From Cloacimonetes bacterium UBA6081 (GTDB taxonomy: Bacteria; Cloacimonadota; Cloacimonadia; Cloacimonadales; Cloacimonadaceae), in assembly GCA_002428685.1 (NCBI GenBank), contig DIXL01000026.1, positions 1 through 19,027 of the forward strand: a stretch of 19,027 nucleotides of DNA, read 5' to 3'. Made by a program: the position numbers and the translations under genes. Below are positions 7,380 through 14,956 of the stretch, in pieces. The notes under the pieces are model-generated. The model saw only the letters and a list, made by a program, of their open reading frames with translations. It had not been told where the DNA came from and did no database searches. Position 1 is the first letter of the stretch, and each line of letters starts with the position of its first letter.

Positions 7380-7717
7380 TAAATTACTTCTCAATTCTTA
7401 CTATGCTGTGCTCACGACAAAAGCGGTTGAATTCATGATCGTCGAATTCACCTGTGTCATGGTTGAAACTGACTAACATTTATTTAAACATTGGTCTCCT
7501 GCTTTTATACTATGTCGATAGTTAAGTTTTGACTCTAAATAGACTCCCTGGGATTGCAACTCCCATTTCGTAGTAGTTTCGTTATTTGTCCCCAGCGTTA
7601 CTATTTGCAACTGTCCTCTGGTCTTTTTAGAGTTAAAACTAAAGTATAATTCTCGTTGTCAGACTGTGAAAGAGAATTATTATTTCTGGAAACGATTTAA
7701 ATATCTCAGGAGATAAA
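7380..7717. other. Intergenic region with inverted repeats, probable promoter area
   Basis: No gene is supported in these 338 bases. An inverted repeat TGAATTC (7428-7434) / GAATTCA (7444-7450), nine-base loop, lies shortly after the second radical SAM gene but lacks a T-tract, so it is a weak terminator candidate. TATAAT at 7645-7650 could be the -10 box for the flavin reductase gene, without a clear -35. A near-palindrome at about 7627-7644 (TTTAGAGTTAAAACTAAA) overlaps that position and could be an operator. Confidence 0.4.
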
Positions 7718-8191
7718 ATGATACAGATTTCCGATTTACCTGCCACCTATGCAGCGGTTCACTTACCCGCAAAGGTAGCATTGGCAGTTACCCAAAAACC
7801 GGATGGCTATTACAACTTGATTACTATAGAATGGTTTATGCGAACCTCCATTCAACCCCCGATGTTTGCCATTTCCATTGGCACTACTCGCTATTCACAC
7901 GATTGTTTGGAGGCAAACAGATATTTTAATTTGCTGTTTCCTTCACCCGAAATGAAACCCTTGCTTACTCTTTGCGGTTCAAATTCCGGAAGAGATATGG
8001 ACAAATTTATCGCTGGAGACGCAAAATGGATACCGGGGAAACTACATAAATTACCTGTTTTAAATGAAGCCCTTGCCTGCTTTGAATGCGAAGTGATCAG
8101 CCAAGTTCGAAGCGGTGACCATACTATCTATATCGGGCATGTTCATTATAGCTGGAAGAATCCCGATAAGGAACTGTTCTGCTATCAGTAG
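7718..8191 (+). CDS. Flavin reductase-like (FMN-binding split barrel) protein
   Basis: The 157-residue protein starts at ATG 7718 after a good CAGGAGA site. The sequence has the look of the flavin-reductase-like split-barrel family: AVTQKPDGYYNLITIEWFMRTS is the strand-turn region that contacts flavin phosphate, SIGTTRYSHDCLEANRYF is the usual conserved centre, and the C-terminal strand reads GDHTIYIGHVHYSW. Such proteins bind FMN and pass electrons from NAD(P)H to free flavin or to a partner, often in redox-stress or rubredoxin/flavoprotein systems; the actual substrate cannot be told. It is transcribed alone, convergent with the pckA operon. Confidence 0.85.
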   Translation: MIQISDLPATYAAVHLPAKVALAVTQKPDGYYNLITIEWFMRTSIQPPMFAISIGTTRYSHDCLEANRYFNLLFPSPEMKPLLTLCGSNSGRDMDKFIAGDAKWIPGKLHKLPVLNEALACFECEVISQVRSGDHTIYIGHVHYSWKNPDKELFCYQ

Positions 8192-8264
8192 AAAACGGTG
8201 ATATAGGCAAGCCAGCCATAGATAATAAACACTATTTGTGCAATGGTCTTGTAAAGCAAGAAAA

Positions 8265-8286
8265 GGGCGGGATTGTTTTCCCGCCC
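8265..8286 (-). terminator. Rho-independent terminator for the leftward pckA operon
   Basis: GGGCGGG (8265-8271), eight-base loop, CCCGCCC (8280-8286). Read leftward, the stem is followed by TTTTCTTG, the T-tract expected of an intrinsic terminator, and it lies 30 bases past the pckA stop. On the plus strand there is no T-run, so it would serve the flavin reductase gene poorly. Confidence 0.85.
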
Positions 8287-8315
8287 ATTGATTATGTTAG
8301 AGTTGTATCTTTTTA

Positions 8316-10046
8316 TCAAGCTTTTACGCTTAATGCCGCTACCAGTTTCTTTTGGGTATCGGGTTTTTCCTTCAGGTCGCTACTCATCAGATAGTCGCGG
8401 CGTTGTTGGAACCTGTCTTTCAATAGAGCGATGTAGTTATCTTTATTTCCACGCAGTTCTGGATTGTATTTGTCATAATATCCTGGCAAAATAGCTTCTA
8501 TGGATTCGCGGGTAGGAATCATGGCACCAGGTAGCAGAGACCACGGTTCCCACTTTATTTGATCTATCAGAATGGCGGTTTGCAGCGTCAGAGAAGTTTT
8601 CAGCGGAATGGCTTCTAACATATCGTCCGATTCTTTCCAATAACCACGGGAATTAAAACAGTAGATATCTGCTCCGTTATCGGCAACCTTTAAAAAGGCA
8701 TCCACATCACGGTATAGCTCATAAACGCGGAAGGGATTGGCAAAAGGCTCGAACACAAGCTTGTTAAGTTCTTCTTCGGCAACGTTTTCGGCACGGTTAC
8801 GCTGAGTCATTAATGCTGCGCCCATAGCAATTGCCAGGTTTTTATCGGTGCATTTGATGATGGGAGGCAGCACAGAGTCTTTCATCAGCCAAACCAGAGC
8901 TTTGGGGAAAGCACACTTGTTTACATACTTGCCCAATAGACCGCGGTCTAATAAGGCACGGCCATTGGAATTGCGGACATCCAAGCCCACAGGAACCTTT
9001 TTGCCATCAATATCCACTACCATGTGGTTCATCAAAGCAAGCGCGTATTTCCAATCGGGGTGTTTTATATCGCGGCTATCTGTTTTGTCGAACAAAGTAG
9101 GTTCCCAGGCTCTGCAGACCTTGTTTTCCAAATCAATCTGGAAAGCATCATCATGCAAGACCACTTTGTCAAAGCCTTCAGGCAAGGTTCCGGCGTTGTC
9201 GGCATTGTTAGTATGGCTGGATTTACCCGTTCCGGAAAGGCCGTAAAAAGCTATTGACTGCTTTCCATACTTGTGATATTTGCTATCCTTGCAGGTAGTG
9301 AAGTCAATTTCCTTGATTCCACCATGACATGCTGCCATACCGATGCGGATGCCGGATGTCCAAGCCAGAGTCAAGGTTCCTTTCTTGCGTTCACCAAAAT
9401 AGCGCATGCCAAGATTTACGATCACATTGTGCTTTTCATCCACCAAAGCAAGCTGGGGAGCACCTACGTTGTTGTAAAAATCATCGTTGCAAGTCCATTC
9501 GTTGAAGGCAATAAGGATGATGTCCTGAATGGGTAGCTTGGGGCTGGTTTTATATTCAGCTTGCAGTTGTTCATAAGGGGCAAAGTTTAATAACCAGTTG
9601 TAAACGTTGGCAGCATCGGTTTCTGTGGTGATAAAAGTGGCCTTTATCATCAGGTCTTTATCCATCCCCAGGATGGCTTCGGCCTTGATAAGCGGATAGT
9701 GTTGCATCTGCCATACAGCCTCGCGGAAATCACCTTCCAGTTTGTTTTTCTGGGAAGTGTTCAAGCGGTGGTAAAAGCGTCTGGCTTTGGCGGTTCTGCC
9801 AATAATGTTGCCATGGCAGTCATTAAGAACTTTAGTATCTTCAGGTAAATTGTGCAGCTTGATAAATTCCTGGCACATAGGCATATCGGTAACACTAACG
9901 CCGGGCTGGTTTTTGGCCAGTTCATAAGCTTCTTTCAGAGTAACTTTGCGAACCAGATGGTTATTCATCAGGGTTTCAGCGATAGCCCTGATTGTTGACA
10001 TCTCCTTGAAACTGGAATAGTATTCCACACTGCTTTTGCTTGCCAT
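8316..10046 (-). CDS. pckA: Phosphoenolpyruvate carboxykinase (ATP), divergent form
   Basis: The enzyme interconverts oxaloacetate + ATP and PEP + CO2 + ADP; in a fermenting anaerobe it may run in either direction. Length is 576 residues, slightly longer than the usual ~530-540. Motifs: YFGERKKG (216-223), matching the PEPCK GE-x-KKG element with a catalytic Lys; P-loop GLSGTGKS (269-276); HDDAF (298-302), with the metal-binding Asp pair that normally reads GDDEH; and DSRDIKHPDWKY (323-334). The FNFEGGCYAK stretch that usually follows the Asp pair is not recognisable, so this is an atypical subfamily. Its N-terminal ~100 residues (helical, basic) also do not look standard. Start ATG 10046 is preceded by GGAGG with 5-base spacing. 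It lies 40 bases after the acyltransferase gene with no terminator between them, so probably in the same operon. Confidence 0.85.
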   Translation of the reverse strand: MASKSSVEYYSSFKEMSTIRAIAETLMNNHLVRKVTLKEAYELAKNQPGVSVTDMPMCQEFIKLHNLPEDTKVLNDCHGNIIGRTAKARRFYHRLNTSQKNKLEGDFREAVWQMQHYPLIKAEAILGMDKDLMIKATFITTETDAANVYNWLLNFAPYEQLQAEYKTSPKLPIQDIILIAFNEWTCNDDFYNNVGAPQLALVDEKHNVIVNLGMRYFGERKKGTLTLAWTSGIRIGMAACHGGIKEIDFTTCKDSKYHKYGKQSIAFYGLSGTGKSSHTNNADNAGTLPEGFDKVVLHDDAFQIDLENKVCRAWEPTLFDKTDSRDIKHPDWKYALALMNHMVVDIDGKKVPVGLDVRNSNGRALLDRGLLGKYVNKCAFPKALVWLMKDSVLPPIIKCTDKNLAIAMGAALMTQRNRAENVAEEELNKLVFEPFANPFRVYELYRDVDAFLKVADNGADIYCFNSRGYWKESDDMLEAIPLKTSLTLQTAILIDQIKWEPWSLLPGAMIPTRESIEAILPGYYDKYNPELRGNKDNYIALLKDRFQQRRDYLMSSDLKEKPDTQKKLVAALSVKA

Positions 10047-10086
10047 TATTCCTCCATGGATGGCTGTATTTTTGTTAATCTCTTCA

Positions 10087-11265
10087 TTAGATTATGTTTA
10101 GTTCTTTGCCAATTAGACGGAATTTATCTAAAGCCAGGTCCAACTGCGCTCTGGTATGGGTGGCCATAAATGATGTTCTAATTAAACATGAATTGGGTGG
10201 AACAGCAGGCGGCACAACGGGATTGATAAATACTCCTTCTTCGCCCAAGCGTTTCCACATTTGGAAAGCACTCATCATATCTCCCACATGCAGAGGGATT
10301 ACGGGTGTGCAAGAATCACCGGTATTATAGCCCATAGCTTTGAATTCTGCAAGCATGTAATTGGTATTTTCCCACAATTGAGCTATGCGTTCCGGTTCTT
10401 CTTTCATAATCTTAATAGCTTCAATCACACTTGCGGTAGAGGCTGGTGGCAATGAGGCCGAAAAGATCAAGGCACGGGATTTATGCTTCAGATAGTGAAT
10501 CAAAGTTTCATCAGCGGCAATAAAACCTCCTACAGAAGCCAGGGATTTACTAAAGGTGCCCATGATAAAATCAGTTTCTTTGGTAAGGTTAAAGTGTGTT
10601 GCAACCCCAGCACCATTAACGCCAAAAACACCAAGGGAATGGGCTTCATCCACCATAATATTAGAACCGTATTTTTTGGCAAGCTGTGCAATTTCCGGCA
10701 AATTGGCTACATCACCTTCCATACTGAATACCCCATCCACTACTATCATGCTGTTCTTGCCTTCAATCTTATGCAAGGCGCGTTCCAATGCTTTCATATC
10801 ATTGTGATTATAACGTAGCATAATGCCCTCGGCCAGCCAGCAACCATCGATAATAGAGGCATGATCAAATTTATCGGTTATCACATAGTCGTGTTTGCCA
10901 ATCATTGCAGAGATGCAGCCCACATTTGCCTGGTAGCCGGTTGGATAGGCCAAAGCTGATTCTTTGCCAACCAGTTCGGCCAAATCTGCTTCCAGTTGTA
11001 AATGAATATCCAAAGTGCCATTTAAAAAACGGCTTCCTGCACAGCCACTGCCGTATTTTTCGATGGCTTTGATGGCAGCCTCTTTTACCCGGGGATGGGT
11101 AGTTAAGCCCAAATAGCTATTTGAACCCATCATCAGCATCTTTTGGCCGTTGCAGATTACTTCGGTATCCTGTTCGGAACTAATTTCCCTAAAATAGGGG
11201 TAGTAGCCCATGGCCATAGCCTTGCGGGCATCATGGAAGTTATAACATTTATCCAATATACTCAT
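10087..11265 (-). CDS. Alpha-oxoamine synthase, serine palmitoyltransferase-like
   Basis: A PLP enzyme of 392 residues that condenses an amino acid with an acyl thioester. PLP lysine is Lys240 in GTFSKSLASVGGF; DEAHS (206-210) supplies the Asp and His contacting the cofactor ring, and DHAS (134-137) the stacking His. The stretches YPYFREI, MGSNSYLGLT, YGSGCAGSRFLNGTLD and EGVFINPVVPPAVP closely resemble Bacteroides serine palmitoyltransferase as I remember it, more than KBL (glycine C-acetyltransferase) or BioF. If right, it makes 3-ketosphinganine, the first step of sphingolipid synthesis. No other sphingolipid genes are in the window. Start ATG 11265 has GAGG 7 bases upstream and lies 12 bases past the AI-2E-family gene stop. 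Family near-certain, substrate moderately so. Confidence 0.8.
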   Translation of the reverse strand: MSILDKCYNFHDARKAMAMGYYPYFREISSEQDTEVICNGQKMLMMGSNSYLGLTTHPRVKEAAIKAIEKYGSGCAGSRFLNGTLDIHLQLEADLAELVGKESALAYPTGYQANVGCISAMIGKHDYVITDKFDHASIIDGCWLAEGIMLRYNHNDMKALERALHKIEGKNSMIVVDGVFSMEGDVANLPEIAQLAKKYGSNIMVDEAHSLGVFGVNGAGVATHFNLTKETDFIMGTFSKSLASVGGFIAADETLIHYLKHKSRALIFSASLPPASTASVIEAIKIMKEEPERIAQLWENTNYMLAEFKAMGYNTGDSCTPVIPLHVGDMMSAFQMWKRLGEEGVFINPVVPPAVPPNSCLIRTSFMATHTRAQLDLALDKFRLIGKELNII

Positions 11266-11277
11266 GGATTTCCTCTT

Positions 11278-12339
11278 TTATATTATTTCAAAATCTTTCA
11301 AATTTATGTAAAGAACACGGGTTAAACTGTAAACAATATAAACCAAAGGCACAGAGACCAGCATCCAGATAATGCCTCCATACCATCCTCCCGCAATTAC
11401 AGTGCACAGCACTATCAAGGGATGCATACTAATTGTACCGCCTACCACCAAGGGGTAAATTATGTTGTTATCAAGCACCTGCACCAGATACATGGCAATA
11501 ATTGCATAGATAACTGTGGCTACAGAACCTCCGGAAATCAGGACACTTAAAGCGGCAAGAGCTCCACCCATAAATGGGCCAAAATAGGGGATTATATTTG
11601 CCACACCAGCGGTTGCACCTATTAGCACTGGATTGGGGACACCCACAAAAGTAAGAGCTGTGGATGCCATTACACCCACCACAATAACCTCAAAAAGCAT
11701 TGCTCTGAGGTAAGTTCCCACGGTGGCATCAATCTTACGCAGCAGAATCATGCATACCTCAAAATATCGGTTAGTGGAAAACTCCAGTGCTGCTTTGCGG
11801 AGTTTGTATTTATCCTTCAGTAAAAAGAAACTTAATAAAGGGATTGTAGCTATCAGCGAGATTGTGGATAGGATGTTTTGATAATTGTCAATCAGCAATT
11901 TGGGGATGGCAGCCAGGAAAGTATTGGTATTGTCCAAAAATACCAGAACTCTGGGAGCAAGGTCAAGATTGGGGATTTTGGTATCCAAATCCTGTATGAA
12001 GCGGAAAACTCCATTAAAAAACGGCAGATTTACAATGTATTGACCGCTTATCTTTTCTCCACTGGTGAACATGCTAAACAGGTAGTTTCCTTGCTGAACA
12101 AGATCGGGAATAAATCGCATGGTAAACCAGGCAATTACACCCCCAATTATTACATACACAGCCAAGACAGAAAACCAACGGGGGAATCTTCGTCGTTCAA
12201 ACCACGAGACAAAAGGATCAAGAATATAGGAAAACACCACTGCTAAAAGCATATTGGCAAAAACCCATCGGTAGAAGAATACTCCCATTACTATTACAGC
12301 CAGCAGAAAGAGGTAGAAGATCAGTTTTGTCCAGTTCAT
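11278..12339 (-). CDS. AI-2E family membrane transporter
   Basis: The 353-residue polytopic membrane protein belongs to the AI-2E transporter (UPF0118/PerM) family. N-terminal hydrophobic segments (about residues 7-80) are followed by a soluble central stretch (roughly 85-145, DLDTKIPNLDLAPRV) and a C-terminal group of membrane helices with the family's hallmark GVPNPVLIGATAGVANIIPYFGPF and DNNIIYPLVVGGTISMHPL. Members export autoinducer-2 or act as Na+/H+ antiporters, but substrates are mostly unknown; nothing here argues for quorum sensing. The ATG sits only 4 bases after the cNMP-binding gene stop and lacks a strong ribosome binding site, so translation is probably coupled to the upstream gene. 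Confidence 0.9.
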   Translation of the reverse strand: MNWTKLIFYLFLLAVIVMGVFFYRWVFANMLLAVVFSYILDPFVSWFERRRFPRWFSVLAVYVIIGGVIAWFTMRFIPDLVQQGNYLFSMFTSGEKISGQYIVNLPFFNGVFRFIQDLDTKIPNLDLAPRVLVFLDNTNTFLAAIPKLLIDNYQNILSTISLIATIPLLSFFLLKDKYKLRKAALEFSTNRYFEVCMILLRKIDATVGTYLRAMLFEVIVVGVMASTALTFVGVPNPVLIGATAGVANIIPYFGPFMGGALAALSVLISGGSVATVIYAIIAMYLVQVLDNNIIYPLVVGGTISMHPLIVLCTVIAGGWYGGIIWMLVSVPLVYIVYSLTRVLYINLKDFEII

Positions 12340-12343
12340 GGCA

Positions 12344-12817
12344 CTATTCTACCGGCTTACAGATGGTAAAAATGTAATTGCTATAAAAGTGGCAAATTCC
12401 CGTGAGGATTTTAATCCCCATTCTGGGATTTTGCCTAATTACATCCGTCAGGTCATGGCGGGAGATGGCTATCGTTTCCAAATCGCCAAGGGCAATTGCA
12501 GACGAGCTGCGAATGTTTTCGTGAAACATATCAAGCAAGCCTAGAATTTGGTGCTTTTTTACTGTGCTGTGTCCGCTGGGATGGGCATTGCCGGTAACGC
12601 TGATCTCACCTTTCTCTACAAAGTAGATCACTTCCAAGGGGTAATTTTTGTCAAAAAGCATTTCCCCAGCCTTAAAACTGCGGGCATGAAAGTAATTGTT
12701 TAATAGGTAGAGTTCGAAGGAAGATAATTCCTTAAAGATGGAATAGCGTTTTAGATAAGCAAACTTATCGGATTTGTGTAAAAGGGTTTTAAGCCATGCG
12801 ATATGTAATTCAAACAT
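12344..12817 (-). CDS. Stand-alone cyclic nucleotide-binding domain protein
   Basis: About 157 residues that are almost entirely one cNMP-binding (Crp-like) beta-roll: LKRYSIFKELSSFELYLLNNYF (lead-in helices), FKAGEMLFDKN, VIYFVEKGEISVTG, then LGLLDMFHENIRSSSAIALGDLETIAISR, the phosphate-binding-cassette region, though the usual GE of that cassette is missing. No helix-turn-helix follows, so it is not a Crp/Fnr transcription factor. I prefer the ATG at 12817: AGAGG lies 5-6 bases upstream, whereas a GTG at 12823 (giving a GTGA overlap with pcm) sits directly against that site. The role may be a cyclic-nucleotide or ligand sensor for the operon's membrane protein; this is inference. Confidence 0.8.
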   Translation of the reverse strand: MFELHIAWLKTLLHKSDKFAYLKRYSIFKELSSFELYLLNNYFHARSFKAGEMLFDKNYPLEVIYFVEKGEISVTGNAHPSGHSTVKKHQILGLLDMFHENIRSSSAIALGDLETIAISRHDLTDVIRQNPRMGIKILTGICHFYSNYIFTICKPVE

Positions 12818-12819
12818 GC

Positions 12820-13470
12820 TCACCTCTTAAATTTATCGTCATTGACAAAGGGGACAAAAGAACATCCGCCTGTCTGACGGATACTAACTTCTCCGTTTAA
12901 ACGGGTTACAATATTTAGAATCTGCATCCCGCTACCACCTACGGGGATAGCCATAATGCCACCTTCTGCAAGTTGATTAATCAAGCTTTCGGGGATGCTT
13001 TCGGCTGCGGCACTTACAATAATTTTATCAAATACTTTGCGGGGGGGGTAGGCTTTTTGCCAGCCATTATGTCCATCGCCAATGCGAAAATAGATGTTTT
13101 TGTAGCCCGCATTTTTTAAGGTTTTTTGCGCATTTAAGGACAGGATATCCAATCGCTCTACACTGCAAACTTCTTTTACCAGTTCTGCCAAAAGCGCGCT
13201 TTGATACCCGCTGCCGGTGCCAATTTCGAGCACCGAATCAGTTTTTTTTAGCTCTAATAGCTGCATCATGATGGCAATCATCAAGGGTTGGGAAATTGTT
13301 TGCGACAGCAGGATGGGCAGTGGTCTGTTTTGATATGCATATTCACGGTATTCGGGCAGCACATAATCTTCGCGGGGGACCTTTAAAATAGCCGCCAAAA
13401 CAGCCTGATCCGTTATACCTTCAATAGCAAGGTCATTCACCAATACATGGCGTTGATCTTCAAACCGCAT
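12820..13470 (-). CDS. pcm: Protein-L-isoaspartate O-methyltransferase
   Basis: Pcm uses SAM to methylate isoaspartyl residues in aged proteins, starting their repair. I start it at ATG 13470 (216 residues), which overlaps the surE stop as TAATG and has GGAAAG just upstream; the frame is open back to 13509, but the extra 13 codons add nothing family-like. Signatures: IEGITDQAVLAAILKVPRE (17-34), SQTISQP (56-62), and SAM motif I SVLEIGTGSGYQS (79-91), followed by VCSVERL. Length is normal. Oddity: an eight-base C run in the coding strand (13041-13048 as G on the plus strand) encodes the PPR before KVFDK and is a potential slippage site. The coupling with surE mirrors the E. coli surE-pcm pair. 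Confidence 0.95.
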   Translation of the reverse strand: MRFEDQRHVLVNDLAIEGITDQAVLAAILKVPREDYVLPEYREYAYQNRPLPILLSQTISQPLMIAIMMQLLELKKTDSVLEIGTGSGYQSALLAELVKEVCSVERLDILSLNAQKTLKNAGYKNIYFRIGDGHNGWQKAYPPRKVFDKIIVSAAAESIPESLINQLAEGGIMAIPVGGSGMQILNIVTRLNGEVSIRQTGGCSFVPFVNDDKFKR

Positions 13471-14240
13471 TAGCTTTCCAGCTTCAGTAATTTGTTGGTT
13501 TCCAACCATTCCAAAATATCGGGGAAAGCCTCGCCATTAGTAAGATCAAACCCCAATGGTGTAATGGAAATATAGCCTTCAGTAACTGCTTCGGCATCGG
13601 TGCCGTGATCTGTGTTCCAAACAGGCAAATCACCCCCAATTCGGTAGCTGAAATCATCACCGGATTCTTCGGTTACCTTGATAAAATTGTAGTATTTTCG
13701 ATGTCCGGTTTTGGTTAGGCGAATACCTTTAATTTGCTTAGAATCTAAATTGGGAATGTTAACATTCAATACCTGATGCGATTTCGCCAGGTTATGAAAT
13801 CCCATATCCAACATTTTTCTCATCCATTGTGCAGCTACTTCAAACTTTTGGTTTGAATAAGAATTTATAGAGATAGCAATTGCTTTGTTTCCCATCAGCG
13901 AAGCTTCTACTGCAGCAGCCACAGTTCCGGAATATAAAACGTCTTCACCCATGTTTTGACCCGCATTTATTCCCGATATCACCAAATCAATTGGCTCGGT
14001 AATTATCTTTTGCAAAGCGATGACAGAGCAATCTACAGGAGTGCCGCCAACTGCCCATTCATTGGCAGCTATTTTCTTTACAGGTATGTCTTTACGCAGG
14101 CTAATGGAGTGAGATGCTGCACTACGTTCGCTATCGGGAGCAATGACATAGATCAAATGACCGGCAGCACGTAATTCAGCAGCTAAGGCCCTGATTCCGG
14201 CAGCCATGATACCATCGTCGTTAGTCAGTAATATTTTCAA
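13470..14240 (-). CDS. surE: 5'/3'-nucleotidase SurE
   Basis: SurE hydrolyses nucleoside monophosphates and short polyphosphates and aids stationary-phase survival. The 256-residue length is typical. The N-terminus has the metal-binding acidic pair ILLTNDDGI (3-11), then IYVIAPDSERSAASHSISL with the metal-ligand Ser, and VISGINAGQNMGEDVLYSGTVAAAVEA containing the conserved Asn and SGTV loop. The start codon is TTG (14240): no ATG precedes the obligatory KILLTNDDG, and AGGAGA lies about 10 bases upstream. It is 14 bases downstream of the small membrane protein and shares a TAATG junction with pcm. Confidence 0.96.
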   Translation of the reverse strand: MKILLTNDDGIMAAGIRALAAELRAAGHLIYVIAPDSERSAASHSISLRKDIPVKKIAANEWAVGGTPVDCSVIALQKIITEPIDLVISGINAGQNMGEDVLYSGTVAAAVEASLMGNKAIAISINSYSNQKFEVAAQWMRKMLDMGFHNLAKSHQVLNVNIPNLDSKQIKGIRLTKTGHRKYYNFIKVTEESGDDFSYRIGGDLPVWNTDHGTDAEAVTEGYISITPLGFDLTNGEAFPDILEWLETNKLLKLES

Positions 14241-14254
14241 GCTAATCTATTCTC

Positions 14255-14608
14255 CTAAAATAATATACTGGGATTTTGCAAAAGAAACATTACAGCCACT
14301 ACAATAACAATTATCAGCAAGATAAAAAACCAATTAATGCGTATGAACTTTATAAAGTTGGGTTTATGTCTGCGACGCCTTTTGGACTGAACAGCGGTGG
14401 GGAATAGGGCTCTGGCTATCCAAGGGCGTTTGTTGGCTTTAATTATGCGCAATGAATGTTGATCGGGCATCAGCCACTTAATTATACCCTTTTCGTTTTT
14501 ATATGGACGAAATCCCAGGGAATAATAATACTGCTTCTGGGCTTCTGTATAGCCTTCAACTTCATGCAGTTCAAGCTCTTGCACTATCGTATTGTGTTTC
14601 TTTGGCAT
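14255..14608 (-). CDS. Small C-terminally anchored membrane protein, unknown function
   Basis: First gene of the leftward operon. I start at ATG 14608 (MPKKHNTIV, 117 residues), with GAGGAA 7 bases upstream. An ATG at 14629 lacks a site and would overlap the candidate -10 box. Residues 1-60 are soluble and charged (QELELHEVEGYTEAQKQYYYSLGFRPY), then comes a basic patch (SKRRRRHKPNFIKFIR). One hydrophobic helix (INWFFILLIIVIVVAVMFLL) ends the protein, followed by a five- to six-residue tail. Topology by the positive-inside rule: N-terminus in the cytoplasm, tail-anchored. I recognise no family. Confidence 0.75.
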   Translation of the reverse strand: MPKKHNTIVQELELHEVEGYTEAQKQYYYSLGFRPYKNEKGIIKWLMPDQHSLRIIKANKRPWIARALFPTAVQSKRRRRHKPNFIKFIRINWFFILLIIVIVVAVMFLLQNPSILF

Positions 14609-14628
14609 TCTTATTTCCTCTTTTTTCA

Positions 14629-14657
14629 TTTAGTTTTAAATCATTTGTTTCTGTCAA
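14629..14657 (-). promoter_or_regulatory. Candidate promoter of the surE-pcm operon
   Basis: On the minus strand, TTGACA (14657 to 14652), 17-base spacer, ACTAAA (14634 to 14629). The -35 box is perfect; the -10 matches at three central bases. Transcription would start about 14622, giving a short leader with GAGGAA just before the ATG at 14608, which agrees with that start choice. Confidence 0.4.
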
Positions 14658-14893
14658 GCCAAAAATGGTTTTCCCCTTTTCTAAGCTTCTTCCTTAGTTA
14701 CTCACTGCGAGCTAACTGGCTCTTATCCCAAACACAACCCAAAGAAAGTTCAGGTTAGTTTCGGGATGAGTTTCTGATATTATCAGCAGAATGACTAAGC
14801 AACATGAAAGGAATAGCTTTCTTTATAACGCTGCTATATAATAGATTACCATGTGTGATATGCAAGAATATCAAATTCCTACTAAAATAGTTC
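14658..14893. other. Divergent intergenic region between surE operon and tetR operon
   Basis: No gene. Two features: a perfect 13-base odd palindrome CTGATA-T-TATCAG at 14774-14786, which could bind a dimeric regulator, and a TATAAT-like run at 14837-14842 without a clear -35 partner. Confidence 0.4.
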
Positions 14894-14942
14894 TTGACAA
14901 ATTACGCAGGTGAATTAGCTTGGTTAGTGAATGCTTACTAAC
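14894..14942 (+). promoter_or_regulatory. TTGACA box and palindromic TetR-type operator before tetR
   Basis: TTGACA at 14894-14899 is a candidate -35; the -10 is not convincing. At 14923-14942 there is an inverted repeat with perfect half-sites GTTAGT and ACTAAC around an eight-base centre (GAATGCTT). It ends 14 bases before the tetR start. Size and position fit autorepression by the TetR protein, blocking the operon that includes hcp. Confidence 0.5.
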
Positions 14943-14956
14943 AATAAGGAAGATGA

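Noticed and set aside
7560..7717. FMN riboswitch before the flavin reductase-like gene
   Set aside because: I could not find the conserved multi-stem core; only a small near-palindrome and a TATAAT are visible.
8848..9536. Plus-strand frames of 77-132 codons opposite pckA
   Set aside because: Antisense shadows of the PEP carboxykinase gene, without ribosome binding sites.
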